Shown here one piece after another: positions 25,350-34,986 of a DNA stretch of 64,000 bases. The notes below the pieces were generated by a model that was given only the letters and a program-made list of their open reading frames with translations, was not told the origin of the DNA and made no database searches. Origin of the DNA: an uncultured bacterium (lineage in GTDB: Bacteria > Oederibacteriota > PGYV01 > Palsa-1178); assembly GCA_937889595.1 (NCBI GenBank), contig CALAOR010000014.1:1-64000 (forward strand), in the 5' to 3' direction. Every line of letters begins with the position of its first letter. Position 1 is the first letter of the stretch. Both the position numbers and the translations under genes were made by a program.

Positions 25350-27740
25350 CTAACTGCGGGCCTTCCTTCCATCCACCCTGATCTCCGCTATCAGCGGTAA
25401 ATGATCTGACGCTATTTTTTCCAGATGTGTTTTGGGCGTTTCTATTTTTATGCATTTTACCCCCTGGCCTAGAAATATATGGTCCACAAGCCCCAAGGGG
25501 AAAAAACTCGGGAATGTTTTTAAGTGCCTGTAGCCCGGCGCGTGAAAGTGTATGCTGTGATACTCCCTTTCTGCAACCTTACATATCCGTGAATTAAGAA
25601 GCGCATTAAAATCCCCGCATAAAATCATCGGGCCTTTGCAGGCCGGATTACCCAGCCAATCTTTTCCCAATAAGTTTTTTATCTGCAGCATACCCTCGAC
25701 CGGGAACAGGCTCAAGTGCGTACTTATGACCTGCACTTTACGGCCGTACGCGTCAACCTCCACCCATAGGGCGCCGCGCTTTTCCAGAAAAGGGGTGTTA
25801 ATGAGGCTTGGCAAAGAACCGCGTTTTATTAATTTCATTTCAAACCTGCTTAGTATCGCGTTGCCGTGCTGGCCGGTCTTTAAAAGCACGCTGGAGTGAT
25901 AGTGAAAGTTCATACCCAGCATTTTTGCGAGTGCTTTTGCCTGGTATATCTGCTCATTGCTGTCTATCTCCTGCAGGGCTATAATGTCGGGATTATGGCC
26001 GGCGATAACCCGGGCGATCCTGTCCGGCCTGACCTGCCCGTCGCGCCCTTTACAGGCGTGGATATTATAACTCATTATTTTTAAGTTCAAAGATCCGTCC
26101 GCCGTCGCCTTCTTTTTCGGGATTTCAAGCCCGTAACTATTGCTGCGTTTTAAAACCTTAAAAACCGATTCGCGTATTTCGCCGGTGTAGATTGTTTTTT
26201 TATGCAGCAGCGTAATGTCAGGCGGAAGCATGGCAAACCCGGAAGTTTCATGCGGGCCGGGCCCGGCATGGCTGCCGCGTTCGTTATAAAAGGTGATTAC
26301 CTTGCCTTGTTTCCTGAAGCCTGAAAATACTATTTCACCCGCGTCCTTATGGCGGCATAATTCCGCCAGATCCTGAGCGGTTTCCCTTAAGAAAGGGTGC
26401 TCCCTGCCCAAAACTTTAGCCGCGTCGCGCGGCAGCGAAAATTTGCCTTCAGAGTTCCAGACTATTACCCTTCCTTTCCCGTCCGATGCCAAAACCATCG
26501 GGATTTTAGCGGCGGTAATAAGCCTGCGCGCGATCCTTTCTTTTTGCTTTATTGTAAGTTTGTCCGGCGGATATATGTGGCCCACAGGCCCTAAAGCCGT
26601 TATTACGGCGACTGGATGTAAACCTTTTATTTTTTCAATTTCGGGCTGGATCCTTTTCACGGGTTTCTTGTGCAGCAGGTCGGCGCGCCAGTAACCATCG
26701 TTTGATTTGAATTCCATGTGGATGCTGGCGCTGGATATTTCATCCTTTAAAACTTCATTTATTACTTCCTGAACTGTCCTCCCGTATTCCTCCCTGTAGT
26801 TTACGGCTTCCTCCTGTCCGTGGTCGGAATATATGAAAACTTCATAATCGCGGCGGAATGACCTTTTCGCCGCTTTCCATATCATACCTATCACGCTGTC
26901 TATGGCCCGCAAAGACCAGTGGGCGAACTTGGACCTGGGGCCGCGGTGATGGGCCTGCTCGTCATAACCCGCGAGGTTTATGTGTATGACAGGCATACCG
27001 CGGGCAATGTCAATCTTAGTTCCTATACCCATGACCTCCCTGGTAACCACGCAGGCGATGACCCTGAAAGGAATGTATGCTATTTCATAGAGCAGGTTTT
27101 TCCCCTCCATAAACCCGCGTATGGAATCATATATGGCCAGTATGAATTCCACGATAGTGAGCAGCAAGGCGCGGATTATGATGTGCAGGTGCATGATGGT
27201 GAACGCCATAATGGCCATGGGATTGGCCGCGCTAAGCAGGCTTCCCCAGCCTATGGCGGACACGCAGAAATGCGCCTCTTTCGCGCCGCCCGTGAATATA
27301 TTTCCGTAAGCGCTGCCGCCTTTTAAAAGCGGGGCGCCCTTTTTTTTGATCCGGTTCTCTATCTCCGCCGAGTTTTCAGGGGAAAACATGTTGAAGATTT
27401 TTCCTGTTTTTTTGTCTTTAAAACTGAAAGCAGGCACGCATGTTTTTACCCCGTAGAAAAGCTCGCCCTGCACCGACGGCGTGCTTGAAGGCTGCCCGCT
27501 GTAATGCGCGTAATCCACGTAGCCTTCTTTTTTCAAAAGCCTGCTCAAATGAGGCATTTCACCCTTGTGGATTGCACGGGTAAATTCCTCGTGGCTTAAA
27601 CCGTCAATCTGTATTACGACAGCTCCGGGCTGCGCTGATTGCTCCCTTATTATGGAAAGTTTAAGCAGCTTAACCATCCACTCGTCGGAACTAAACAGCC
27701 GCCTTAGTTTTGATGAAAATGTGTTTGTCCTTAGAAACAT
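25350..27740 (-). CDS. Fusion of alkaline-phosphatase-superfamily phosphodiesterase and EEP domain
   Basis: 796 residues. Residues ~35-530 are a type I phosphodiesterase/nucleotide pyrophosphatase: metal site VVIQIDGLSHEEF, nucleophile loop PSSTPSVQGELFYG, and metal-binding NLAGYDEQAHHRGPRS and FIYSDHGQEEA. A hydrophobic stretch (AIMAFTIMHLHIIIRALLL) around residues 175-200 may be a membrane segment. Residues ~555-796 are an endonuclease/exonuclease/phosphatase domain: KIMSYNIHACKGRDGQVRP, IIALQEIDS, STHLSLFPVEG, CGDFNALLNS, SDHLPLIAEI. Both active sites look complete. I infer a membrane-bound enzyme for phosphodiester or lipid-linked substrates; the partner pathway is unknown. Confidence 0.85.
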   Translation of the reverse strand: MFLRTNTFSSKLRRLFSSDEWMVKLLKLSIIREQSAQPGAVVIQIDGLSHEEFTRAIHKGEMPHLSRLLKKEGYVDYAHYSGQPSSTPSVQGELFYGVKTCVPAFSFKDKKTGKIFNMFSPENSAEIENRIKKKGAPLLKGGSAYGNIFTGGAKEAHFCVSAIGWGSLLSAANPMAIMAFTIMHLHIIIRALLLTIVEFILAIYDSIRGFMEGKNLLYEIAYIPFRVIACVVTREVMGIGTKIDIARGMPVIHINLAGYDEQAHHRGPRSKFAHWSLRAIDSVIGMIWKAAKRSFRRDYEVFIYSDHGQEEAVNYREEYGRTVQEVINEVLKDEISSASIHMEFKSNDGYWRADLLHKKPVKRIQPEIEKIKGLHPVAVITALGPVGHIYPPDKLTIKQKERIARRLITAAKIPMVLASDGKGRVIVWNSEGKFSLPRDAAKVLGREHPFLRETAQDLAELCRHKDAGEIVFSGFRKQGKVITFYNERGSHAGPGPHETSGFAMLPPDITLLHKKTIYTGEIRESVFKVLKRSNSYGLEIPKKKATADGSLNLKIMSYNIHACKGRDGQVRPDRIARVIAGHNPDIIALQEIDSNEQIYQAKALAKMLGMNFHYHSSVLLKTGQHGNAILSRFEMKLIKRGSLPSLINTPFLEKRGALWVEVDAYGRKVQVISTHLSLFPVEGMLQIKNLLGKDWLGNPACKGPMILCGDFNALLNSRICKVAEREYHSIHFHAPGYRHLKTFPSFFPLGLVDHIFLGQGVKCIKIETPKTHLEKIASDHLPLIAEIRVDGRKARS

Positions 27741-27990
27741 GAATATACCCCTTTGACAGGCTAAAATTTTTTAGAGAGATTTAAATCCGTGTGGTATCAT
27801 GACAGCTATTATACCTTATTAACCGGCGGTTTACAAATGATTTACCCTGGCGGTTGTTGAAGTGGCGTTGTTTAAGTGTTAGAGACAAGAGACTGGAGCC
27901 TGGAGGCGGCTGAAAGTAAAGGACTACGCCTGCATGTTTAATTAGTAATTAGCCATTTGTAATTAGTAATTTTCCTAAAATCCCGGTCTT
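27741..27990. other. Intergenic region with stuttering repeats
   Basis: Contains the word agacaagagactggagcctggagg (about 27884-27907) and a run of aattagtaattagc type near 27940-27975. No gene seen. Confidence 0.5.
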
Positions 27991-28557
27991 TTACCCCGTA
28001 AATCCCTTCCGTATCATCATCACCGCGATCGCGGCAAGCAACAGCGCCATGATGCGCGACATGGCAGACACCCCTGTCCTGCCCATTACTTTTATAATAA
28101 CCCCGGAAAAACCGAATATGATAACCGCGATCAGGACGTTCAATACAACGGAAATAATCGTCGGTGCAATACCGTACTGGTCCACTATGATAAGGCAGGT
28201 GGTTAAAACTCCCGGTCCCACGATCAGGGGGGTTCCAAGCGGCACTGCTCCCATTTCAGCGGCCACTGCCGACTGCCTTCCCGGAAAGAACATATCGCGC
28301 AGGGCTATACAAAAAAGTATTATGCCGCCTGCTATCATGAAATCATGTACGGTGATCCCAAGCACCGAAAAAAGCCATTTGCCTATCAGTATAAAAACAA
28401 GGGCAAGCGATACCCCTGTTACGAAAGACTGTATGAGTATCTTCCTCCGTTCTTCCCCCTCAATACCCTGGGTCAGCGAGATGAACATGGGAAGCACGCC
28501 TATGGCATTGACCGCCACAAAAACCGGTATGAAAGCAAGCACAAAATTTTTCAGCAT
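27991..28557 (-). CDS. MarC-family integral membrane protein
   Basis: 188 residues from the ATG at 28557, 7 bases after AGGAGG; an upstream ATG lacks a site. Six hydrophobic segments fit MarC: FVLAFIPVFVAVNAIGVLPM, FVTGVSLALVFILIGKWLF, DFMIAGGIILFCIALRDMFF, PLIVGPGVLTTCLIIVDQY, IISVVLNVLIAVIIFGFSG and IMALLLAAIAVMMIRKG. The VNAIGVLPMF start and PLGTPLIVGPGVLTT motif are typical. MarC proteins were once linked to antibiotic resistance, but their role remains unclear. Single gene. Confidence 0.9.
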   Translation of the reverse strand: MLKNFVLAFIPVFVAVNAIGVLPMFISLTQGIEGEERRKILIQSFVTGVSLALVFILIGKWLFSVLGITVHDFMIAGGIILFCIALRDMFFPGRQSAVAAEMGAVPLGTPLIVGPGVLTTCLIIVDQYGIAPTIISVVLNVLIAVIIFGFSGVIIKVMGRTGVSAMSRIMALLLAAIAVMMIRKGFTG

Positions 28558-28828
28558 AAATATCCTCCTGTTTTCCATTTGACCTTTTGTATATTATAAC
28601 ATTGCCTGCAGGTTAATGCAAAGGCGTTACTTTGTTCGTGTATAACACGGTTTTGCAGGACTCGTCCGTTGGGAGGCGCGTGGAGAATCATAAATAACTT
28701 ATTTTGTGAGCCTATAGTGGTTTTGTATCAGGTCTATCACGTTTTTAGGGAATCGGACATTATTCCTTGTTTGCGTCCGGTTAAGCCGGGCCTTTGTTGC
28801 CGCATCCGGCATTGGACAATACTCTGTT

Positions 28829-29806
28829 TTAGAAAGAATAACTGCCGTTAAGGGATAAAATTATCCCGCTGAAATCAACCGGCATTATAGCCCCGCTTGA
28901 ATCCTTAAAAGGATCGCCTTTTTTATAACCACTGGCGGGATAATCCATGTTGGCATTCATCCGGGCGACATTTGCCAGCCTGTATCCAAATGTCAATCCC
29001 GCTGAAATTGAGTTTGTCAGCTTGTATTCCCCGTTAACCGATATGACCGTCACAAATGTCCCCCCGCTGAAATCAAGGTTTTGAGGGCTGGTTCCTGTAC
29101 CCGATCCTTTTACGTTAAATCCGCCTGACCCGTACCCCAAATGCAAATCAGCTGATAAGACAACAGGCATCCCTTGCAGCGGCAGGTAATATGAAGCACC
29201 CGCCAAAAAATCCGTTATGGATGCGCCGTATTCAATATCTTCGGCAAGGCTCACTCCCATAAAACTAATTGAAATGGATGTTTTTGCCGAAAAAACCGAG
29301 ATAAGTTCAAGACGCGGCCCGACATAAAGTCCTTTTAAAAACGAATACCCGCCCTGCGCCCCTATAATAAAACCGCCTCCCAAATTTTGTGTTGACCCTG
29401 TGCCTCCCGCCGCAATTACGCTGGCGTACACGGAAGCTAAATCACTGTTGGCTTTTGCCATGGCTGCAGTGGTAAAACCCGCAAAAGCAGCAACCTTTAT
29501 TTTTTCCCCAACATCCGCCGAAGCGGAACTTCCGCCTCTTTTTGAGACGGTTTCCGCGTAAGCGCTGTATTTTATCGACGCGGCCTTATTTCCAAGCTTT
29601 TTATAACATGCCGCAATGGCATTATAATAATCCGGGTTGTGCTGATCCATCCTGGCGGCATAAGTATAATAAGTAATGGCCTTTTTATATTCACCTTTTT
29701 TGAAAAGTGCGTTGCCGTAATTGAAATAATCCGGTGCGCTTGCGGCAAGAATTATTGATGAAAGCAATAGGACCACAGCGGCTAAACACAGCATTTTTTT
29801 CAACAT
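28829..29806 (-). CDS. TPR-fronted outer-membrane barrel-like protein
   Basis: 325 residues. A signal peptide (CLAAVVLLLSSIILAASA) is followed by about two TPR units (YFNYGNALFKKGEYKKAITYY, YYNAIAACYKKLGNKAASIK), a linker, and then some 200 residues of alternating beta strands ending in LSLNGSYSF (terminal aromatic). This is a periplasmic TPR plus outer-membrane beta-barrel pattern. I infer assembly or scaffolding at the outer membrane. No named family. 28583-28828 upstream of MarC holds no gene; I see no RNA family there. Confidence 0.65.
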   Translation of the reverse strand: MLKKMLCLAAVVLLLSSIILAASAPDYFNYGNALFKKGEYKKAITYYTYAARMDQHNPDYYNAIAACYKKLGNKAASIKYSAYAETVSKRGGSSASADVGEKIKVAAFAGFTTAAMAKANSDLASVYASVIAAGGTGSTQNLGGGFIIGAQGGYSFLKGLYVGPRLELISVFSAKTSISISFMGVSLAEDIEYGASITDFLAGASYYLPLQGMPVVLSADLHLGYGSGGFNVKGSGTGTSPQNLDFSGGTFVTVISVNGEYKLTNSISAGLTFGYRLANVARMNANMDYPASGYKKGDPFKDSSGAIMPVDFSGIILSLNGSYSF

Positions 29807-29962
29807 ATAAGCCTCCTATAAATAATTTTTATTATTTTAACACCTGTGAGGATCCCTTTCAAGTAATATTTATAGGCCATACAGCTTATGCCTTTTAACC
29901 CTAGTCTTTTTTATAAGCCAAGCCGTATTTTGCCACAGGTTACGGAAGGTGTTATGCCTTCC

Positions 29963-30538
29963 TCATCCTTTTGTTTTTTTGATCAGCCAGGCCATGTTTT
30001 TTCCCAGGTTGCGGAAGGTATCTATGCCTTCGTCGTCTTTTTGAATGTCTCCCTGCTCCTTTGCAAGCGTCATGTTCCAGTAAGTGGATGTGGTGATGGG
30101 CATCTGCATGATGCCGAAGAAAAAGTTTATGCCCGCGTACGTAAAATTCGACCCTGCCCTGCGCACCGCGACCACACTCGCTCCTATCTTGCGGGCAAGC
30201 ATGTCGTTATTGGCCCGCGCCACCTGGCCGCAGCGCTCTATCAGGGCTTTTGTATTTGTGGTCATGCTGCCGTAATAAACAGGAGATCCGATTATAATGC
30301 CGTCCGCGTCATCCATTTTTGCGATGTATTCATTCATCGGGTCGCCGGATGTCACGCATTTTTTGTCCTTGTTTGCCCTGCATTTAAAGCATGCAATGCA
30401 ACCCGACAGTTTTTTTGTCCCTATATTAACAAGCTCGGTCTGAATGCCTTCTTTGCGTATTTCTTCAAAAACAATCCCTATTGCCTGCGCCGTATTGCCC
30501 TCCGGCCTCGGGCTTCCATTGAAACCAACAACTTTCAT
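29963..30538 (-). CDS. Flavodoxin-fold NADPH-dependent FMN reductase-like protein
   Basis: 191 residues. Starts KVVGFNGSPRPEGNTAQAIG, the FMN phosphate-binding loop of the NADPH-dependent FMN reductase/iron-sulfur flavoprotein superfamily. CIACFKCRANKDKKC is a cysteine cluster as in multimeric flavodoxin/iron-sulfur flavoproteins, and GIIIGSPVYYGSMTTNTKAL binds the flavin. It likely transfers electrons from NAD(P)H to small acceptors. Family level certain; substrate not. Confidence 0.88.
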   Translation of the reverse strand: MKVVGFNGSPRPEGNTAQAIGIVFEEIRKEGIQTELVNIGTKKLSGCIACFKCRANKDKKCVTSGDPMNEYIAKMDDADGIIIGSPVYYGSMTTNTKALIERCGQVARANNDMLARKIGASVVAVRRAGSNFTYAGINFFFGIMQMPITTSTYWNMTLAKEQGDIQKDDEGIDTFRNLGKNMAWLIKKTKG

Positions 30539-30590
30539 AGAACCTCCCTTAAAAGTTTAATTGAATATTCTAAAATTTCATTTTTTGCCT

Positions 30591-30690
30591 GAGACTGTCG
30601 GAAAAGCATGCCATGTACCTGAGCTACTGCGAACCGTGTCATGTACCTGAGCTACTGCGAATGGTACATGATGGTACATGATGGTACATG
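30591..30690. repeat. CATGTACC hairpin repeat (family A), copy 2
   Basis: The copy at 1-93 in inverted orientation, with two CATGTACCTGAGCTACTGCG units and a tail of repeated GGTACATGAT. The flank GACTGTCGGAAAAG is also shared. Such near-identical inverted copies 30 kb apart can recombine. Confidence 0.85.
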
Positions 30691-30837
30691 GCCTTAATAT
30701 TTAGTCTCTTCCCCGGTATATGGACAAAACCTGACAATTTATTTTTTTTGATTTTAATACCGGATTTGTTTTGTTTTGCCTTAATTTGTCCACTCTCTAC
30801 TATCTACTCTCTCCAAAATTCTGCGAAAGCAAAATTT

Positions 30838-30912
30838 TGGAGGCGGCGATCGGAATTGAACCGATGCATAAGGGTTTTGCAGACCCGTGCCTTACCGCTT
30901 GGCTACGCCGCC
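30838..30912 (-). tRNA. tRNA-Cys (GCA)
   Basis: On the minus strand: acceptor GGCGGCG (30906-30912) pairs with CGCCGCC (30842-30848), then discriminator T and encoded CCA (30838-30840). The D arm contains TAGCCAAGCGGTAAGGCA. The anticodon loop CTGCAAA gives GCA (cysteine) in an ACGGGT/ACCCTT context, and the T arm carries the GGTTCAATTCC signature. Seventy-five nucleotides with CCA. This is the only tRNA I find in the window. Confidence 0.97.
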
Positions 30913-31019
30913 TCAGTGTCCTACTGTTATATTATAAATACCCGCAATTGTCAAATTGTTTGTACCTGAAGCCGGTTAATGGAAATTACCAATTACTAAT
31001 GACAAATTACTAATTATAG

Positions 31020-31045
31020 AAAAGGCGGGCTTTCGCCCGCCTTTT
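31020..31045 (-). terminator. Rho-independent terminator after ahcY
   Basis: AAAAGGCGGGC-tttc-GCCCGCCTTTT stem with flanking A/T runs 26 bases past the ahcY stop. T-rich sequence also flanks the other side, so it may work in both directions. Confidence 0.9.
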
Positions 31046-31070
31046 CTATTTTTTGTTTTCCGGAAAATTT

Positions 31071-32333
31071 TCAGGTGCCTTCCTGCCAGGAATTCAAGTA
31101 TTTTACCTGTTCAGAGGTTAGTTTCTCGAGTTTCACTCCCATGGACTGGAGCTTTATCTCCGCGATTTTCCTGTCTATATCCTCCGGGACCGTATAAACT
31201 TTATTTTCCAGGTCAGCGTGATTTTTTACCATATACTCCGCGCCCTGAGACTGGTTCGCGAACGACATATCCATGACCATGGCAGGATGGCCTTCTGCTG
31301 CGGCCAAATTTACCAGCCTGCCGTCAGCAAGTATGTTTATCCTGTTCCCTGATTTTAATTTGTACTCCATTACAAAGTTTCTCACTTCTTTTTTTGTTAC
31401 CGCGATCTTTTCGAGCGCCGGTATGTCTATCTCCACATTGAAGTGCCCGGAATTCGCGACTATGGCATTATCCTTCATTTTCATGAAGTGCTCTTTCCTG
31501 ATAACATTGATATCGCCGGTTACCGTGATAAAAACGTCCCCGAGCGGTGCCGCGTCAGACATGGGCATTACCGAATATCCTTCCATCTTGGCTTCCAGGG
31601 CCTTGACCGGGTCTATCTCGGTCACGATAACGTTGGCCCCGGCTCCTGAACCTCTCATGGCTAAACCCTTGCCGCACCAGCCATAACCGGCAACTACAAG
31701 CGTGGAACCGGCGAGCAGTATGTTGGTGGCCCTGACTACCCCGTCCAAAGTGGACTGGCCCGTGCCATAACGGTTGTCAAACAAATGTTTTGTCATGGCT
31801 TCGTTTACCGCGATAATCGGGTACTCGAGCACGCCTTCTTTTTCCATGGCTTTAAGCCTGATGACGCCGGTGGTGGTCTCTTCAGTGCCGCCGATGATGC
31901 CCGGTATCAAGTGTCTGTGTGTCTTGTGTATTATGGAAACCGTGTCAGCCCCGTCGTCCATGGTAAGGGTTGGTTTGTGTTCCAAAGCCGCCAGTATGTG
32001 GGAATAATAAACTTTGTTTGACTCGCCCTTGATTGCGTACACAGGTATGCCATGGTGCTTGACCAGCGATGCCGCGACTTCATCCTGGGTTGATAACGGG
32101 TTTGAAGCGCATGCCACAACTTTCGCGCCGCCTTCTTTTAATGTCCAAAGCAGGTTTGCTGTCTCGGTCGTTATGTGCAGGCAGGCAACACATGTCTGGC
32201 CGGCGAGCGGTTTGTTTTTCCTGAAATCCTCCCTGATCAGGCGCAGGACAGGCATGTTTCTTTCCGCCCACTCTATCTTTCTTTTGCCTTCAGCGGCAAG
32301 TTTTATGTCCTTTATATCGTAAGCTTTTTTCAT
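31071..32333 (-). CDS. ahcY: Adenosylhomocysteinase
   Basis: 420 residues. Signatures TCVACLHITTETANLLWTL, VVACASNPLSTQDEVAA, DNRYGTGQSTLDG and the NAD-binding VVAGYGWCGKGLAMRGSGAG. C-terminal VMDMSFANQSQGAEYMVKN. It hydrolyses S-adenosylhomocysteine to adenosine and homocysteine, using bound NAD. It lies 23 bases downstream of metK, so synthesis and recycling of the SAM cycle are co-transcribed. Length typical of the shorter bacterial form. Confidence 0.97.
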   Translation of the reverse strand: MKKAYDIKDIKLAAEGKRKIEWAERNMPVLRLIREDFRKNKPLAGQTCVACLHITTETANLLWTLKEGGAKVVACASNPLSTQDEVAASLVKHHGIPVYAIKGESNKVYYSHILAALEHKPTLTMDDGADTVSIIHKTHRHLIPGIIGGTEETTTGVIRLKAMEKEGVLEYPIIAVNEAMTKHLFDNRYGTGQSTLDGVVRATNILLAGSTLVVAGYGWCGKGLAMRGSGAGANVIVTEIDPVKALEAKMEGYSVMPMSDAAPLGDVFITVTGDINVIRKEHFMKMKDNAIVANSGHFNVEIDIPALEKIAVTKKEVRNFVMEYKLKSGNRINILADGRLVNLAAAEGHPAMVMDMSFANQSQGAEYMVKNHADLENKVYTVPEDIDRKIAEIKLQSMGVKLEKLTSEQVKYLNSWQEGT

Positions 32334-32356
32334 GTATCCTCCAGGTTATTATAATT

Positions 32357-33529
32357 CTATAGTCCTGCTGCTTTCTTTAAAGCCGCTGCTTTGTCCGTAT
32401 ATTCCCAGGTGAAATCCTTGTCAAGCCTGCCGAAATGCCCGTGCGCGGCTGTCTTGCGGTATATGGGGCGCCTCAGATCAAGCGTTTCCCTGATACCCTT
32501 GGGTGTGAGTTTGAAAACTTTTTTTACCGCTTCTTCGATCCTGCTCTCTTCCACTTTGTTCGTGTCAAAAGTGCTGACCAGCACCGACGTGGGTTCCGCC
32601 ACTCCGATAGCATAAGAAAGCTGAACTTCGCATTTATCCGCAAGCCCTGCCGCCACTATGTTTTTCGCGACGTATCTTGCCATGTAAGCCGCTGAACGGT
32701 CGACTTTGCTCGGGTCTTTTCCCGAGAACGCGCCGCCGCCGTGCCTGCCCATTCCGCCGTATGTGTCCACAATTATTTTTCTGCCTGTCAGCCCGGTATC
32801 GCCTTCAGGGCCGCCGACCATGAACTTGCCGGTTGGGTTGATATGTATCTTCGTGTTCTTTGTAATCATTTCTTTGGGGATGACCGGGTCTATGACGTGC
32901 TTTTTGATGTCAGCGCGCAGTTTTTTGATGTCCACTTCAGCGTGCTGGTTTGATATGACTATGGCCGAAACTTCCACGGGCTTTCCGTTTTCATACCTTA
33001 CCGATACCTGGGACTTGCCGTCGGGGCGCAGGTAAGTGATGATTTTTTTTCTCCTGACTTCTTCCAGCCTTTCGACCAGCTTGTTCGCGTACATTATGGG
33101 CCACGGCATGAGCTCTTTTGTCTCGTTGGTCGCGTAGCCGAACATCATGCCCTGGTCGCCGGCTCCTTCTTCCTTGTTTCCTTTTTTCCCGCCGGCGTTG
33201 GTGACTCCCTGGCTTATGTCGGGTGACTGTTTGGAAATCGATATGAGTATGTTGCAGCTGTACGGGTCTATGCCGTCTTCCTTTGTTTTATATCCTATCT
33301 CCAGGAGCGTGTCGCGTACTATCTTCTGGAAATCCAGCGTCGCGGTAGTCGTTATCTCTCCGGCTATGACCACTATGCCTTTGGCGAGCAGTGTTTCGCA
33401 TGCTACCCTGCTTTTTGTGTCCTGCCTTAATATCTCGTCCAAAACCGCGTCCGAGATCTGGTCCGCCACTTTGTCAGGATGACCGCATGTAACTGATTCC
33501 GATGTAAAAATCCCGTCTTTTACTTCCAT
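32357..33529 (-). CDS. metK: S-adenosylmethionine synthase
   Basis: 390 residues. ATP-binding [20 protein letters not shown], then [35 protein letters not shown] and [20 protein letters not shown] are all canonical. It makes SAM from methionine and ATP. AAGGAGG lies upstream of the ATG. A TATAAT lies near 33580, but there is no clear -35 and no SAM riboswitch is visible in the 200-base leader. First gene of the metK-ahcY unit. Confidence 0.97.
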   Translation of the reverse strand: MEVKDGIFTSESVTCGHPDKVADQISDAVLDEILRQDTKSRVACETLLAKGIVVIAGEITTTATLDFQKIVRDTLLEIGYKTKEDGIDPYSCNILISISKQSPDISQGVTNAGGKKGNKEEGAGDQGMMFGYATNETKELMPWPIMYANKLVERLEEVRRKKIITYLRPDGKSQVSVRYENGKPVEVSAIVISNQHAEVDIKKLRADIKKHVIDPVIPKEMITKNTKIHINPTGKFMVGGPEGDTGLTGRKIIVDTYGGMGRHGGGAFSGKDPSKVDRSAAYMARYVAKNIVAAGLADKCEVQLSYAIGVAEPTSVLVSTFDTNKVEESRIEEAVKKVFKLTPKGIRETLDLRRPIYRKTAAHGHFGRLDKDFTWEYTDKAAALKKAAGL

Positions 33530-33677
33530 TTATTTGTTCCTCCTTAAGGAAAATTTGTAAAGTAAATTTACGAAATTATATCACAGGGGGATGTGTATTT
33601 CCATAAAAATTTTACTTTAATCAGGTACTTGATTTGAGACTTATTAAGCGCAAATTTGTAAAATAGTTAAAGATGTT

Positions 33678-33706
33678 TTGACAAAAAGGCTGATAAGCCT
33701 TATAAT
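33678..33706 (+). promoter_or_regulatory. Consensus promoter of the 33744 surface protein gene
   Basis: TTGACA (33678-33683), 17-base spacer, TATAAT (33701-33706): perfect consensus 37 bases before the ATG, like the lipoprotein promoter at 12010. Confidence 0.85.
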
Positions 33707-33743
33707 TGTGATTAATTAAACGTCAAAAACACGCAGGGGTGTT

Positions 33744-34889
33744 ATGGGCAAATTATCATACTTGGTTCTTTCAATTTTGCTTTTCACGCCTGTATCGTCA
33801 TATGCGCTTGTAAACGGCGATTTTGAGACAGGCGATCTTTCAGGCTGGACCGTCAGCTTAAGCTTGTACGGCGGCCCTTCTGTAAGTATTGTTTCCCCTG
33901 GAACAGCTTTGTGGACAAACGGCGGATTAAACATGGTGCATTCGGGCAAATATGCCGCCATGCTTTATTCCGGTGTGAATGATTCATACCATGCCGATTG
34001 GGCCAGGATAGAGCAGGCTGTCACCGTGCCCCCCGGCCAAAATATGCTGGAGATGTGGTTTGCCGCAGTAATAAACTTCAATCATTTTTCAGGCGGGGTA
34101 TACGGGGATGATACTTACGTTCTTTTCGAGGTGTTGGATCCCGTAGGCGGAACCATATACAGCCAGCGTTTTTCGTCATTTGATAATGCGGCGGCCTTAA
34201 TTGACGATACTCCGGGCGATGACTGGAAATACCTCCCCTGGCAGCAGATCACTGTACCCTTAAGTTCATATGAAAACCAGACCCTTACTGTCAGGTACAC
34301 AGCTTATGACTGCAACTTCGGCGGCCATTTTTCATACGGTTACATAGACGACCTTCGTTTTGTCATACCGCCCTCACCCACCCCCACATTCACGGTCTCG
34401 CCCACTATTACGGAAACTCATACAATTACCCCGACATTCTCGGTGACAGATACTTATACAGTAACACCCACCTGCACTCCTTCATATACAGCCACCCCGA
34501 CCTTCACTCCCACATATACAAACACATTTACGGCAACGATAACTCCTACAACCACGCCGACTTTTACGCCTACTTTCACAAACACCCCCGTGCCTTTTGT
34601 TTTTAAAATAAAGGGCTCTTTCCCAAACCCTTCGGTATATAACTCTCATATAGTTTACTATTTAAGCCGCGACGCGCATGTCACCATGCAGGTTTTTGAC
34701 GTGTCAGGCGAAAAGGTGCGATTTAATGAGATGGAAGGTTACGGGGGGTATAATGAATGGTTCTGGGACGCCAGTAACCACGCTGTTAAGCCTGTTGCCA
34801 GCGGGGTATTCATAATAAAAGGGACGGCTGTTGACCCTATATACGGCGGTAAATACATTGACTGGTGTAAAGCGGCGATCACAAAGTAG
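33744..34889 (+). CDS. Secreted carbohydrate-binding-like protein with Thr-rich stalk and FlgD-like C-terminal module
   Basis: 381 residues, ATG with GGGGTG upstream; signal peptide to residue ~21. Residues 22-215 are a beta-sandwich starting LVNGDFETGDLSGWTVSLSL, the pattern of CBM/laminin-G-like C-terminal sorting proteins. Residues ~215-290 are a Thr/Pro repeat (TPTFT, TYTVTP...). Residues ~290-381 form a module shared with the next gene (NPSVYNSHIVYYLSRDAHVT, then a FlgD/Ig-like HVTMQVFDVSGEKVRF), identical in both over the last ~75 codons. The stalk and C-terminal module suggest surface display. Possible sorting signal; family mechanism not known to me. Confidence 0.75.
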   Translation: MGKLSYLVLSILLFTPVSSYALVNGDFETGDLSGWTVSLSLYGGPSVSIVSPGTALWTNGGLNMVHSGKYAAMLYSGVNDSYHADWARIEQAVTVPPGQNMLEMWFAAVINFNHFSGGVYGDDTYVLFEVLDPVGGTIYSQRFSSFDNAAALIDDTPGDDWKYLPWQQITVPLSSYENQTLTVRYTAYDCNFGGHFSYGYIDDLRFVIPPSPTPTFTVSPTITETHTITPTFSVTDTYTVTPTCTPSYTATPTFTPTYTNTFTATITPTTTPTFTPTFTNTPVPFVFKIKGSFPNPSVYNSHIVYYLSRDAHVTMQVFDVSGEKVRFNEMEGYGGYNEWFWDASNHAVKPVASGVFIIKGTAVDPIYGGKYIDWCKAAITK

Positions 34890-34975
34890 ATTTAAATCAC
34901 GGATACCGTATTAAGTATCTTTACTTCCTCCGCGTACGCTTTCATTTTTTCAGCGAATTCGGCTATAATTTTCTC
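34541..34975. repeat. Duplicated block, copy 1 (C-terminal module plus nrdG tail)
   Basis: Starts AACTCCTACAACCACGCC, spans the last ~115 codons of the 33744 gene, its stop, and 86 further bases that copy the end of nrdG. Copy 2 is 36408-36842 at a constant offset of 1,867 bases with no indel; the later ~300 bases look identical. Confidence 0.9.
34892..34975 (-). pseudogene. Duplicated 3' fragment of nrdG
   Basis: These 84 bases repeat the last codons and stop of the nrdG gene that ends at 36759. Only ~27 codons are present and there is no start, so this is a dead gene end copied with the surface-protein module. Confidence 0.85.
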
Positions 34976-34986
34976 AAGGGACACTG

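Noticed and set aside
28583-28828. Structured RNA (SRP or similar)
   Set aside because: No SRP, tmRNA or RNase P signature found.
33530-33740. SAM riboswitch upstream of metK
   Set aside because: No SAM-I, SAM-II or SAM-IV core is visible; only a TATAAT and an AAGGAGG stand out.
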